Positions 27,706 to 37,423 of a DNA stretch of 64,000 bases are shown here, piece by piece. Origin of the DNA: a candidate division CSSED10-310 bacterium (GTDB lineage: Bacteria > CSSED10-310 > JAFGJC01); assembly GCA_016927905.1 (NCBI GenBank), contig JAFGLW010000024.1, positions 62,001-126,000 of the forward strand, in the 5' to 3' direction. The notes beneath the pieces are model-generated. The model ran no database searches. It was not told where the DNA came from and was given only the letters and a program-made list of their open reading frames with translations. Made by a program: the position numbers and the translations under genes. Numbering within the stretch: the stretch's first letter is position 1; every line of letters starts with the position of its first letter.

Positions 27706-27932
27706 TTTAAGTTCCATCAAACCCGATAAAAAAAGGAAATATTCCAGGGTATGTAAACCCGACAAACAGAATATTTGAATTCGCCGGGATCATCAACATC
27801 CGGGTTGCCGGTGGCGCGTTCGACCGGGATAACAGACCGGCTGATCTCCCTTCGGATGGTTGACCCATAATGGCTGCTTTGGTACGCTGAATTACCCCGG
27901 ATTTCCCATTGTTCCGGGGGAAGGGAACGGTG

Positions 27933-28607
27933 TTGAGCGGATTTTTGATTACATTTGAGGGGATTGAAGGGTGTGGTAAATCCACCCAAGTGCGCCTGCT
28001 CGAAACCCGGCTCCGGGGCGAAGGATACCGGATTGTCGCTACACGGGAACCGGGTGACGGGAGTCTGGGGGAAGGGATCCGCGATATCCTGTTGCGCCGG
28101 TCCAGCAGCGCCATCGCAGCAATGACCGAGTTGTTTTTGTTGGTTGCGGACAGAACGCAGCATGTCAGGGAAATCATCCGTCCCGCTCTGGATGAGAATT
28201 GCATCGTGATATCCGATCGCTTCGGAGATTCATCCATGGCATACCAGGGTTATGGGAGGGGCATCGATCTGGATTTTATTGAGCTTCTAAACAATCGGGC
28301 AACCGACAATCTTGTTCCGGACATCACATTTGTACTGGATATGGATGCCGTAACAAGCCTGAATCGATCCCAGTCGCGGCTGATGCAGCAAAATCTGTTT
28401 GAAAAAGAGGGCCGGTTTGAAGAGGAGAACATATTGTTTCATCAGAAAGTGCGCGCTGGATATCTCGATCTGGCCCGAAAACACACTGACCGGATCGTTC
28501 TGATGGATGGCACACTCGAAATAGCCGTCGCAGCACAGCGGATATGGAACGAAGTTCACGAGCGGATATCGGGTCATCATGTGTTGAGTGGAGAAACGGA
28601 AATATGA
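27933..28607 (+). CDS. tmk: Thymidylate kinase
   Basis: 224 residues from the TTG at 27933. It phosphorylates dTMP to dTDP. Motifs: P-loop FEGIEGCGKSTQ, the ATREPGD substrate loop and SDRFGDSSMAYQGYGRG. The start is uncertain. GTG at 27930 and TTG at 27909 are in frame, but GGGGGAAGGGA ends about seven bases before 27933 and the protein then begins SGFLITFEGIEG, as in relatives. The stop overlaps the next start codon (ATGA). A tmk followed by a PSP1-domain gene is a common bacterial arrangement, usually with holB between; holB is absent here. Confidence 0.9.
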   Translation: MSGFLITFEGIEGCGKSTQVRLLETRLRGEGYRIVATREPGDGSLGEGIRDILLRRSSSAIAAMTELFLLVADRTQHVREIIRPALDENCIVISDRFGDSSMAYQGYGRGIDLDFIELLNNRATDNLVPDITFVLDMDAVTSLNRSQSRLMQQNLFEKEGRFEEENILFHQKVRAGYLDLARKHTDRIVLMDGTLEIAVAAQRIWNEVHERISGHHVLSGETEI

Positions 28608-29467
28608 TCGAGATTGTGAATCTGCTTGTCAGGGGGGAAGGTTATGTCAGCCGGTACGAAACCCAGCGCATACCGCTTGTGCCGGGAGATTACTGCCTGG
28701 TCGAATCGGATATCGGCATCCAGTTGGCCCGGGTGATGTGTCCGCCCAGGATTATCAAGAAACGCTTCATTTCCGAAAATGAATTTCCTCGGAAGGTCAT
28801 CCGGAAAGCTCTGGATGAAGACCTGGCGAAAATTGAAAGCATCGAAAAACTGGAGAGGGAAGCATTTGAATTCTGCCTGGAGCGGATCGAGGAGCGTGGC
28901 ATGACCATGAAACTCATCAAAGTGATCTCAGCGTTTGACCGCTCCAGGGCGATCTTCATGTTTACCGCTGAAGGCCGGGTTGATTTCCGGGATCTGGTCC
29001 GCGATCTGGCGCATCGGCTCAAAACGCGCATTGAGATGAGGCAGATCGGTGTCCGGGATGAAGCCCGGCTTATGGGGGGAATCGGCAACTGCGGGCTACC
29101 ACTGTGCTGTCTGACATTTTTAAAGGATTTTCATCCTGTTTCCATCAAGATGGCAAAAGATCAGGGATTGAGTCTGATACCCTCCAAAATATCGGGTCTG
29201 TGCGGACGGTTGATGTGCTGCCTGCAATATGAGCATGCGCATTATGCGGATCAGATCAAAACGATGCCCAAAGTGAATAAACGGGTCACGACACCCCGGG
29301 GCGATGGGAAAGTCAAACAGCTGAATATCCTCAAATCGCTCGTGATGGTTGAACTTGCCGACGGGGAGATTGCCGAGTTCAAAGTGGATCAGATCAAAAT
29401 GATTTCAGCTGCCGGCGAATCCGAAGCGGTCCCCCAAAAAAATAACTCCGCAGCATCCGAAGAATAA
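28604..29467 (+). CDS. PSP1-domain protein (RicT/YaaT-like)
   Basis: 287 residues. The PSP1 C-terminal conserved region is recognised by the cysteine-rich NCGLPLCCLTFL and GLCGRLMCCLQYE segments, and by VKLIKVISAFDRSRAIFMF-like core sequence around residue 105-125. In Bacillus the homologue belongs to the RicTAF complex, in which conserved cysteines bind an FeS cluster and the complex affects RNase Y-dependent mRNA maturation. RicA and RicF homologues are not in this window. Translationally coupled to tmk. The final 20 residues are low-complexity (KKNNSAASEE). Confidence 0.85.
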   Translation: MIEIVNLLVRGEGYVSRYETQRIPLVPGDYCLVESDIGIQLARVMCPPRIIKKRFISENEFPRKVIRKALDEDLAKIESIEKLEREAFEFCLERIEERGMTMKLIKVISAFDRSRAIFMFTAEGRVDFRDLVRDLAHRLKTRIEMRQIGVRDEARLMGGIGNCGLPLCCLTFLKDFHPVSIKMAKDQGLSLIPSKISGLCGRLMCCLQYEHAHYADQIKTMPKVNKRVTTPRGDGKVKQLNILKSLVMVELADGEIAEFKVDQIKMISAAGESEAVPQKNNSAASEE

Positions 29468-29485
29468 ACAGGCCGGTTCCCGGGT

Positions 29486-30853
29486 TCATTCGGATTGAAA
29501 CTTGTCCAGAACCGATGCGACGATCGCATGACTTTTCATTCCATGGGAGGATTTGATCAGGACCGTATCCGAAGATCGGAGAATGGCCAGGAGCGCATCG
29601 GTCACTTGTTCCGTTGAATCGCAGTAAAGCGCGCGGATACCGCTGGACAGAGCAGCGTCCGCCGCCTCTTTCATCAGGGGACCGTAACACAAAAAAAGAT
29701 CGATCTGCAGTTCCGATACCAGATATCCGATATTCCGGTGGGCGCGCACGGATTCATCACCCAGTTCCAGCATGTCGCCCAGAACCGCGATGCATCGGTT
29801 CGGTCCGGCAAGTTCCCTGAGCATCTCAAGACTTCTGATCATGGACAGCGGGGCCGCGTTGTAGCTGTCATCGATCAGTGTAATGCCGTTCACTCTGATG
29901 ATCCGGCTGCGATGCGGGGAGATCACGGCCTCATCGAATCCCGCTTGAATCAATTCAGGCGAAACGCCCGAATGCCGGGCCAGGGCGATCACTGCCAGCG
30001 CATTTGAGATGTTGTGTCTGCCGGTCAGCGGCAATCCATAACGGATTGAAGCGGTACTGGACGGATCGGACACCCGGAATTCCGATCGATCCGGGGTCAT
30101 GTAATAATCCAGACAGCGGTAATCCCCCGATTCGAATCCATAGGTGACCGTAAATCCCTCCCGATATGATTGCATGATCAGGGCGTCATCTGCATTTAAA
30201 ACACGAAGTTGGCTGCCGGTCAAATATTTGAAAAGCTTGGTTTTTTCGGTTCTGATTCCTTCGAGATCCTTTAAAAATTCCGTATGAGAATCGGCGATGC
30301 AGGTCAAACAAACGGCTGTGGGCGACAGAATCGGACCCAGAATATCCATCTCGCCCGGTCTGGAAATTCCCGCTTCGATAATGGCGGTTCGATGGTGGGT
30401 GTTCATTCCCATGACCGTTAAAGGCACACCGATCAGGCCGTTCAGGTTCAGATGGGTGCCGTGGGTGGGGATGTGTTTTGAGAAAACGGCATAAGCAATG
30501 TCCTTGGTGGTTGTTTTTCCGTGACTGCCGGTAATGGCCACAACCGGATAATCAAACCGTTTCCTGTAGGATGCAGCCAATGTCTGCAGTGCCGCCAGGG
30601 TATCGGGAACCCTCAGAAGATGCGGGTTCGTTCCAAGGAAATCAAATCTTACCACAGCCCCGCAAGCTTTCCTTTTCAAAGCTTCTGTCACGAAATCATG
30701 CCCGTCGTATTTCTCCCCCTGCAGGGCAAAATAGAGATCACCCGCTTGCATTGTCCGGGTGTCGATGGAAATGCCCCGGCACATGAGACCGGGTCTCAGA
30801 GTGTGTCCGGCGGCAATTGATTCAGCGATTTGAGTCAGATCAAGCGGATCCAT
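29486..30853 (-). CDS. murF: UDP-N-acetylmuramoyl-tripeptide--D-alanyl-D-alanine ligase
   Basis: 455 residues from the ATG at 30853, which follows GGGGAG by six bases; an upstream ATG at 30871 is less likely. Catalyses the last cytoplasmic step of the peptidoglycan stem peptide, adding D-Ala-D-Ala. Motifs: GISIDTRTMQAGDLYFAL, ATP loop ITGSHGKTTTKD, LNLNGLIGVPLT and IDDSYNAAPLSM. It overlaps the spermidine-synthase-like gene by 14 bases and is second in that operon. It is unlinked from other dcw genes, while a MurC-like gene lies at the window start. Confidence 0.95.
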   Translation of the reverse strand: MDPLDLTQIAESIAAGHTLRPGLMCRGISIDTRTMQAGDLYFALQGEKYDGHDFVTEALKRKACGAVVRFDFLGTNPHLLRVPDTLAALQTLAASYRKRFDYPVVAITGSHGKTTTKDIAYAVFSKHIPTHGTHLNLNGLIGVPLTVMGMNTHHRTAIIEAGISRPGEMDILGPILSPTAVCLTCIADSHTEFLKDLEGIRTEKTKLFKYLTGSQLRVLNADDALIMQSYREGFTVTYGFESGDYRCLDYYMTPDRSEFRVSDPSSTASIRYGLPLTGRHNISNALAVIALARHSGVSPELIQAGFDEAVISPHRSRIIRVNGITLIDDSYNAAPLSMIRSLEMLRELAGPNRCIAVLGDMLELGDESVRAHRNIGYLVSELQIDLFLCYGPLMKEAADAALSSGIRALYCDSTEQVTDALLAILRSSDTVLIKSSHGMKSHAIVASVLDKFQSE

Positions 30854-33089
30854 GAACGCTCCCCGCATCACGCAGTATGATCAAAGACAGGGACGTCGCG
30901 CACAGCATGATACTGAGAAAGAAAACGACATAAATCAAGCCGAAAACGGGAATAAGGAAACCTGCGGTTGCGAAAGCTCCAGCCGCCGATCCGAGCAGAT
31001 CAAATCCGTACAGATAACCGGTGCGGTCCGGGATAATCCTGGATGCGAAAGTAAAATGCATTCCGCCCAGAAATCCAAATCCGAATGCGAATCCGTCCAG
31101 AAAAATCTCGGGTATCTTCCCTCCGCTCCAGCCTGGATAAAAAGGACCCAGAATGAACAGGGCCAGGATGATCTGGATCAGCCCCACCATCCGGACACGG
31201 ATTCTGGCCGCTGGTTTGAACCGGATGGCGGCAGTGCTGCCGGTCAGAAGGCCCGCCGTGAATATGGCCAGTAGAATTCCCGTGCGCAGGTAGGCAGCTC
31301 CTGTGGAGAGTTGAAGAAGTAGGACCAGGAGTATTTCGAACGATATCGATGCAAATCCCACCGCCGAAACACTACCGTAAAGCCCCGCCAGCGGTTTCCG
31401 GCGGCCCCAGAAAAACAGGCCGGTCACCACGATCAACATGCCGGTGGCCAGATAACGACCATTCCGGAAAGATAAAAATCCTGAAACTCCGGAGAACTGA
31501 GATCGCCATAGATCAAAATATGCTGTAAACAGAACAGGATGCATGTCCCGATTCAAAACGAACGATGATCTCAACACCATTTTCTCGAGCCGGTCGAGCT
31601 TATGACGATTCATCCGGAACGGAAGATAGGCATCGCTGATATAAAATGACTCGATATTTCTGAGTTGAAGACGCCGCAGAATGACATCCGGATCCCCGGC
31701 AGGACCGTCCGGATCACGCCGGGCCAGAATTCCGAGAGGTTCTCCCGGAATGGCCAGGACAGACTTCTCGTCGAAAACAGCTGTCAGGGTGCCGATTGCG
31801 GTCCGAATGTACCTTTCCTGCTGAGGGCTGAAAACATTTTCCGATGACTGGATGCGAAAATAATAAAGCCCGCCGGATTTCAGAACCCGGCGGATTTCCC
31901 GGTAGTATTCCGCTGTGTAAAACCGGTTGTAGGCAATGGAACTCGGTTCTGGAGCGCAGGAGATAATCACATCGTACGAAAACGATTTCAATTTCTCCAG
32001 AAACCGCCGGGCATCGGCTTGAATAACCTCGACTTTCGGATGGTCGAATCCAGCAATCAAATGCTCCAATTGATCGAATGCAGCCATTTCCAGCGGTGAC
32101 CTGTCCAGCAGAACCAATGTTACGGATTCGACCGGATGTTTCAGAATTTCCGGTACGATCCCCGAATAACCTCCTTCCAGCACCAGAACCCTGCGGGGAT
32201 CGGGGTGACTGCCCAGGGGCAGATGGGCAGTTTCTTCTGCGGTCAGAGGATCGTAGCTGTGGCTGAGTATCGATCCGTTCAGCAGAAAGGAAATTTCGTT
32301 TTCCCGGCTGATCAGATGCAGTTTCCCGTATGGTGTTTCCCGTGAATCCAATATCGTGAATCCCGGCCAAAGAATTTCGTCCATCCACCGGTCCGCTTTT
32401 CCAGACAGGGGAGAAAGAAACACTGCCGGCACGACCAGAAACAGAAGAAAACGGTGCATTCTTCCGAAGATCGGCTGAAGAGCGGCATAGGCGGAAAGAA
32501 GAACTGCAGATGCGACACATGCGATGGCCAGGCTGTTGAAACGACCGGCAAAAACAATCCGATGGATCAAAGCGCCAATCAGAGCGCCGGCAGCCTCCCA
32601 TGCATAAAACCATGCCGGACCTCTCGATCCCAGGGATGTTGACCGAATCCGATGAACGGCTGCGGAAAAGGCGGCTCCGGAACAGAAGCAGAAGGGAGCG
32701 AGAAACAAAAGAACAACTCCCGCAATCTGAACAAAACCGGCGATTTCACCGGGTGCCAGCCGGAGAATCGTTCGGCAGAATCGAAAAGCCACAACCGTCA
32801 ATGGCGCAAAATATGCCAGCACCGGCAACAGCCGCGCCAGATGACAATTCCTGGACTGCAACGGCTTCGTGTTGAACACGATGCTCCCGATTCCACCCCA
32901 GAACAGCCAGCTTCCGAAAAGAGCGCCCAGGGTCAATTCGTTGCCTTGGGACGATGCCAGAAGTTCCCTCACCGTCAGTATCTGAACGGTCAAAGTGGAG
33001 AATCCCAGCGCGAACGCAGCCGGCATCAGCGAGTTGATTGCGCGCCTTCCGCCCGGAGCGCTCATGTCGGTTATCCGGTCACTGTCCAT
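30840..33089 (-). CDS. Fused MFS-like membrane domain and spermidine-synthase-like domain
   Basis: 749 residues. The architecture is N-terminal membrane helices (first approximately 210 residues, LMPAAFALGFSTLTVQILTVREL), a soluble spermidine-synthase/methyltransferase-like domain (RVLVLEGGYSGIVPEIL, LVLLDRSPLE, VEVIQADARRFLE, DVIISCAPEPSS at about residues 285-400) and a second set of helices. Such fused SpeE-like proteins are widespread but mostly uncharacterised. The typical aspartate of aminopropyltransferases is not clearly present here: DVIISCAPEP replaces DVIIxDxxDP, so polyamine synthesis is doubtful. Expressed with MurF. The ATG at 33089 lies 74 bases from the divergent amidase gene. 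Confidence 0.8.
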   Translation of the reverse strand: MDSDRITDMSAPGGRRAINSLMPAAFALGFSTLTVQILTVRELLASSQGNELTLGALFGSWLFWGGIGSIVFNTKPLQSRNCHLARLLPVLAYFAPLTVVAFRFCRTILRLAPGEIAGFVQIAGVVLLFLAPFCFCSGAAFSAAVHRIRSTSLGSRGPAWFYAWEAAGALIGALIHRIVFAGRFNSLAIACVASAVLLSAYAALQPIFGRMHRFLLFLVVPAVFLSPLSGKADRWMDEILWPGFTILDSRETPYGKLHLISRENEISFLLNGSILSHSYDPLTAEETAHLPLGSHPDPRRVLVLEGGYSGIVPEILKHPVESVTLVLLDRSPLEMAAFDQLEHLIAGFDHPKVEVIQADARRFLEKLKSFSYDVIISCAPEPSSIAYNRFYTAEYYREIRRVLKSGGLYYFRIQSSENVFSPQQERYIRTAIGTLTAVFDEKSVLAIPGEPLGILARRDPDGPAGDPDVILRRLQLRNIESFYISDAYLPFRMNRHKLDRLEKMVLRSSFVLNRDMHPVLFTAYFDLWRSQFSGVSGFLSFRNGRYLATGMLIVVTGLFFWGRRKPLAGLYGSVSAVGFASISFEILLVLLLQLSTGAAYLRTGILLAIFTAGLLTGSTAAIRFKPAARIRVRMVGLIQIILALFILGPFYPGWSGGKIPEIFLDGFAFGFGFLGGMHFTFASRIIPDRTGYLYGFDLLGSAAGAFATAGFLIPVFGLIYVVFFLSIMLCATSLSLIILRDAGSVHGSA

Positions 33090-33163
33090 GCCGTATGACC
33101 CGGTGAAACAATGGTTGTTTCTCCGGCCGCTTTTGATAAGATGATTTCGGAAGGAGCCGATTC

Positions 33164-34267
33164 ATGAACGCTGCAGGATGTTTATCGCTGCGCAGGCAAA
33201 TAACGGTCTTCGGACACCTTCTTGCCGTTTTGAATTTGGTTTCTCCGTCATATTCAAATTCTATCACAATCACGGCGATCGCATCGAATGCTTCCCACGA
33301 AATTCCGGTCGTGAAGGAAAACGGTACCGATTATCTCATTCTCCCGGATCTTCTCCAATACCTGGATATCGAATGGGAATGGGATTACCTGCACGGGATC
33401 ATCCATATCCATCATCGGGACCACATGGTACGTGTTGCGGAAGGTGTTGCCGGCGGGCTGGTGGATGGGAACCTGGTGGATTTTTCCGCATCCAATATCC
33501 AGCGGGACAATCAATTTTTCGTTCCGGTTGATTTCATCCCTGAGATTCTGATGTCTGTTGGGGAGGGAAATTTTGCCTGGGAGTCCGATGGGTACCGGAT
33601 TCTGGATCTTTCCGGTGAAGTATCCGGAATCGCCCCCGGGATCCACGAACAGCTGGTCGTGGTCATCGATCCCGGTCACGGCGGGGAAGACAACGGGATG
33701 TGGCTGGCTTCGGGAATCTGGGAGAAACAGGTGACATTCCACCTGGCGGATCGCCTGGCGTCCATTCTCAGGACAAGGCTGGGAGTGTCGGTGGAGATGA
33801 CTCGGAGTGGAGATGAAACGGTATCGATCGAGCAGAGGAAGGTGGTCGCGAACGCTTCCAAAGCGGACCTGTTCATCGGTATTCATCTGGGTTCAGACCA
33901 GGATCTGGCCGGGAACGGATTCAATATCTATGTATCCGGCACGGCCGTCACCCCCGATGATCCCGGATCCAGGCTGTTTTACTGGGAAGAAACTCCGGCA
34001 AGCGTTCAGGCTGAATCGCTTCAACATGCCAGGGGAATCGGAAATGCTCTTGCCGAGACGGCTCCCGGAACAAAGTGGAGTATCAAGCAATTGAACCTGA
34101 AAATTCTGAAGGGACTGGCGATCCCGGGATGCATCATCGAGTTGAACGAAAAGATGACATTTTATGGAGATCTTGATCTGAGTCGGGGCGCAGGTCTTCG
34201 CCGCACCTCGGAAGCCCTGTTCGATGCAATCAAGATATCCCTGATCGCGAAGCGTTCCGATGAATGA
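33164..34267 (+). CDS. N-acetylmuramoyl-L-alanine amidase with an N-terminal stalk domain
   Basis: 367 residues. After a signal-like segment comes a beta-rich copper-amine-oxidase-N/stalk-like domain (residues 40-155: NGTDYLILPDLLQYLDI, NQFFVPVDFIPEIL). The Amidase_3 catalytic domain follows: VVIDPGHGGEDNG near residue 166, KQVTFHLADRLAS with the second-ligand glutamate region EKQ, FIGIHLGSDQ in place of the usual SIHANA, and GCIIELNEKMT. Zinc hydrolase cleaving the sugar-peptide bond of peptidoglycan in the periplasm. AAGGAG precedes the ATG by seven bases. It overlaps the GerMN gene by eight bases, forming an operon with GerMN and RdgB genes. Confidence 0.87.
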   Translation: MNAAGCLSLRRQITVFGHLLAVLNLVSPSYSNSITITAIASNASHEIPVVKENGTDYLILPDLLQYLDIEWEWDYLHGIIHIHHRDHMVRVAEGVAGGLVDGNLVDFSASNIQRDNQFFVPVDFIPEILMSVGEGNFAWESDGYRILDLSGEVSGIAPGIHEQLVVVIDPGHGGEDNGMWLASGIWEKQVTFHLADRLASILRTRLGVSVEMTRSGDETVSIEQRKVVANASKADLFIGIHLGSDQDLAGNGFNIYVSGTAVTPDDPGSRLFYWEETPASVQAESLQHARGIGNALAETAPGTKWSIKQLNLKILKGLAIPGCIIELNEKMTFYGDLDLSRGAGLRRTSEALFDAIKISLIAKRSDE

Positions 34268-34892
34268 AAACTCGCTGGAACCAATCTCCGCGCCGGTAAA
34301 GGATCGATCGAGGTTTTGGTTTTATATCCCCTTTATTCTGGCAGCGGTGGTTGCCGGAATTCTTTGGATTGCCGTTCCCAGGGATTCCGTTTCGACGGTG
34401 CCGGCGACCGGATCCGGAAAGCCGGATTACCGGATATCGCTTCGGAAGCGGGAAGTTCACATCTATTTTCCGGATGAAGCCTTCGGCTGGACCACCGAAA
34501 TGAGAGTACTCGAGGGATGCGTAAATGAGAGAGAGGAAATCGGGCAGTGCATCCATGAGTTGATTTCGGGTCCTGGGCGAAGGAGCGACAGGATTCTCCC
34601 GGAACGTCTTGTTCTGGATGATGTTTATCAGGATATGCGCGGTATTGTTTATCTGGATTTTCATTTCCCTCAGGAGTATTTCAATGTCGGCGGAATTCTA
34701 TCGGAACAAAAAGCCGTCGATGCCATTTTGAAAACCATTGAATCGAATTTTCCCCGGGTTCAGGGCATCCGTATTCTGTTTAATGGTGAGACCGGAGATA
34801 CTTTTGCAGGGCATATCGATATTTCCAGACCTTTTGAACTTCAGCAGGAATCCGGCCGGATTCATGAGAATCTGGAATCGGAACGAGGATGA
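34260..34892 (+). CDS. GerMN-domain membrane protein
   Basis: 210 residues. One N-terminal membrane helix (WFYIPFILAAVVAGILWIAV) is followed by an extracytoplasmic GerMN (sporulation/spore-germination) domain. The domain shows VHIYFPDEA, IGQCIHELISGPGRRS, GIVYLDFHFP and AVDAILKTIESNFP, with RILFNGETGDTFAGHIDIS at the end. GerMN proteins in spore formers act in the envelope; in non-sporulating bacteria they accompany amidases and are thought to act in peptidoglycan remodelling. It is coupled to the amidase gene before it (8-base overlap) and to rdgB after it (4-base overlap). Confidence 0.85.
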   Translation: MNENSLEPISAPVKDRSRFWFYIPFILAAVVAGILWIAVPRDSVSTVPATGSGKPDYRISLRKREVHIYFPDEAFGWTTEMRVLEGCVNEREEIGQCIHELISGPGRRSDRILPERLVLDDVYQDMRGIVYLDFHFPQEYFNVGGILSEQKAVDAILKTIESNFPRVQGIRILFNGETGDTFAGHIDISRPFELQQESGRIHENLESERG

Positions 34893-35491
34893 AATCCATC
34901 GTCATTGCATCCCGTAATACAGGGAAAATCACCGAAATCACCGAAATCATGCAGGGTTTGGCCGTCACATGGATTCCGGGAACCGCCATCAATCCGCCGC
35001 CGCAGGTGATTGAAAAAGGTTCAACCTATCGGGAAAATGCACTCAGAAAGGCCAGGGCTTTCACCCTGGCCACTCACCTGCCGTCCCTGGCGGATGATTC
35101 GGGCCTTGAAATAGACGCTCTGAACGGGATGCCGGGTGTCAGATCCAACCGGTACTTCGGGGAAACACTGGCGGATCCGCACAAGGTCGAATGCCTGCTG
35201 GAAGCGTTGAAAGATGTGCCGGATAACCGGCGGACGGCACGGTTTCGATGTGTTGCCCTCCTGGCAGACGAATCGACGGTTCTGGTGGAATCGAATTGTA
35301 TCGTGGAAGGTTTTATTCTGCGTCAGCCGATCGGGAATTCCGGATTCGGTTATGATCCGGTGTTTTATTATCCCCGGTTGAACAGAACATTCGCCGAATT
35401 GACACCCGGTGAAAAAAGTGCGATTTCCCACCGGGGAAAAGCAATGAGAGAGATCCGTGGTTTTCTGTTGCGGACAGAATCTGACTCATGA
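34889..35491 (+). CDS. rdgB: XTP/dITP diphosphatase (non-canonical purine NTP pyrophosphatase)
   Basis: 200 residues, full length. House-cleaning enzyme that removes ITP, XTP and dITP. Motifs: [15 protein letters not shown] at the N-terminus, [35 protein letters not shown] and [15 protein letters not shown]. The ATG overlaps the GerMN gene stop (ATGA). The gene ends shortly before the tRNA cluster. Confidence 0.95.
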   Translation: MKSIVIASRNTGKITEITEIMQGLAVTWIPGTAINPPPQVIEKGSTYRENALRKARAFTLATHLPSLADDSGLEIDALNGMPGVRSNRYFGETLADPHKVECLLEALKDVPDNRRTARFRCVALLADESTVLVESNCIVEGFILRQPIGNSGFGYDPVFYYPRLNRTFAELTPGEKSAISHRGKAMREIRGFLLRTESDS

Positions 35492-35537
35492 TATGAATGC
35501 GAGGTTGCGGATGGCATTCGACAGGATGCAATCGACG

Positions 35538-35611
35538 CGGGGCGTAGCGCAGCCTGGTAGCGCATCTGCTTTGGGAGCAGAGGGCCGGAGGTTCAAATCC
35601 TCTCGCCCCGA
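35538..35611 (+). tRNA. tRNA-Pro(UGG)
   Basis: 74-base cloverleaf with acceptor CGGGGCG/CGCCCCG, anticodon stem TCTGC/GCAGA and anticodon TGG at 35572-35574, T stem GGAGG/CCTCT with one G-T wobble. CCA is not encoded. First of five clustered tRNA genes. Confidence 0.93.
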
Positions 35612-35639
35612 ACCGTCCGGTGGGGGAGACCTGCCGCTT

Positions 35640-35713
<74 letters not shown>

Positions 35714-35732
35714 AAGAACGGATCGTTTTTAC

Positions 35733-35807
35733 GGTGAGTGTAGCTCAGCCGGTTAGAGCGCCTGACTGTGGATCAGGAGGTCGAGGGTTCGAATCCCTTC
35801 ACTCACC
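35733..35807 (+). tRNA. tRNA-His(GUG)
   Basis: 75 bases including the extra G(-1) opposite C73 that marks histidine tRNAs. Acceptor GTGAGTG/CACTCAC, anticodon stem CCTGA/TCAGG, anticodon GTG. CCA not encoded. Confidence 0.93.
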
Positions 35808-35847
35808 CTGTGTTTTTGAGAAAGCCGGTCGGGAAATATGATTCATT

Positions 35848-35921
<74 letters not shown>

Positions 35922-35950
35922 TATTGCCAGGGAGTCAATGGGAACTTGCT

Positions 35951-36032
35951 GCGAGGATGGCGGAAATGGCAGACGCGCTGGACTTAGGATCCAGTGTCCA
36001 CGGACGTGGGGGTTCAACTCCCCCTCCTCGCA
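35951..36032 (+). tRNA. tRNA-Leu(UAG)
   Basis: 82 bases with acceptor GCGAGGA/TCCTCGC, anticodon loop CTTAGGA with anticodon TAG, and a class II variable arm (TGTCCACGGACG). No encoded CCA. Trigger factor begins 75 bases downstream. Confidence 0.93.
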
Positions 36033-36106
36033 GACAAACAAGCCGACCGCCGGCACATCGATATAACCAGCATGCGGCAGCGTTTTTCGAGTGAGAGGAA
36101 CATTTC

Positions 36107-37423
36107 ATGATGAAACACCAGATTACTGAAATATCCGCATCTCAGCGGAAGATAACCATGGAAATCCCCGCTGAGAAAGTATCTGAAGAACTGACCAATG
36201 TGTTGAACGAACTGCGGCGCTCCATCAAAATCGACGGATTCCGCCCGGGCAAAATTCCCACTTCGGTTCTGTTCATGCGCTTCGGGAAGGAAATCAGAAA
36301 TCAGGTCGCCGAAACCCTCATCGAGAATTCCCTGCACAAAGTGATTGCAGACAACGGACTCGAACTGGCCGGTCAGCCGGAATTCGGTGAGATCAAGATT
36401 GCCGAACACGAACCGTTCGTTTACGAAGTGACCTTTGAAGTTGTTCCCCAGATCGATGTGTCGGGATATCGGGGCGTCAAGGTCGAGCGGTCCAGGGTCG
36501 AAGTCGGGGACCGGGATATCGCGGAAAGCCTGGAACGGGTTCGACAAAGTCAGGCTACCTGGGAGGTCGTCTCGGATCGTGCCGCCGGGGAAAATGATCA
36601 GGTGTTCGGGAAGCTTACATTGTCGGAAAATGGTAAACCGGTTCCAGGATGGATAAACCGGAACATGACCGTGACCATCGGTGAAAATACGGTTTTTCCG
36701 GACAGTGAATTCGAAAGAAAGCTGATCGGCGCCACTTCGGGAGCGGCCCATGAATATGAAATACAGTTCCCTCCGGATTACGATTATTACCGCGATTTTG
36801 CCGGAAAACTGATCCGGGCGAATTGGCAGATTTCAGAAATAAAAATGAAAAGAATACCCGAGATCGATAATGACCTGGCCAAAGACCTGGGACTGGATAC
36901 GTTGGAGGAGCTGAAGAAACAACTGAGCGACGACATGATCAAACAGCGCACTCAACAGGCCCAGGAAGAAGTTCCGGTCAAGATCATCGACACCCTTTTA
37001 AATGACAATCCTTTCGATGTGACCGATTACATGGTCGACAAGGAGCTTTCCGGCATGCTTACAAACAGCCGGTTCGGAGATCAGTCCCAGAATGAGGAAT
37101 TGAAAAAAATGCTCAGACCGATCGCCGAACGAAACGTCAAACAGCGGATTCTCATGGACCGGATCGCGGTACTGGAACATATCGAAGTATCCACCGAGGA
37201 AATCGAGAAAGAATTCCAAAAAGCGAACTCCGAATCCGACATGCCGGAATCCGAACTGAGGAAAAAGTGGTTTGAGGATGGCCTGTTCGATCTGGCCAGA
37301 CGGGAGATCATGAGGTGGAAGGCCAACGATTTGGTCGTGGAAAATGCGGTGGTTACGGAAGTTGATTCATCCGGACCGATAACCGAATCAAAGCGTAAAA
37401 AGAAAGAAGAGAACGATGAGTAA
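36107..37423 (+). CDS. tig: Trigger factor (ribosome-associated chaperone, prolyl isomerase)
   Basis: 438 residues. The ribosome-binding tail shows the signature [11 protein letters not shown] (GFRxGKxP class) around residue 45, followed by the PPIase-like domain and a long helical C-terminal domain ending in a highly charged KRKKKEEND tail. It binds nascent chains at the ribosome exit. AGAGGA precedes the first of two ATGs; either codon could start. The stop overlaps clpP by eight bases. tig-clpP is a classical pairing, usually followed by clpX; here engB follows. Confidence 0.92.
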   Translation: MMKHQITEISASQRKITMEIPAEKVSEELTNVLNELRRSIKIDGFRPGKIPTSVLFMRFGKEIRNQVAETLIENSLHKVIADNGLELAGQPEFGEIKIAEHEPFVYEVTFEVVPQIDVSGYRGVKVERSRVEVGDRDIAESLERVRQSQATWEVVSDRAAGENDQVFGKLTLSENGKPVPGWINRNMTVTIGENTVFPDSEFERKLIGATSGAAHEYEIQFPPDYDYYRDFAGKLIRANWQISEIKMKRIPEIDNDLAKDLGLDTLEELKKQLSDDMIKQRTQQAQEEVPVKIIDTLLNDNPFDVTDYMVDKELSGMLTNSRFGDQSQNEELKKMLRPIAERNVKQRILMDRIAVLEHIEVSTEEIEKEFQKANSESDMPESELRKKWFEDGLFDLARREIMRWKANDLVVENAVVTEVDSSGPITESKRKKKEENDE

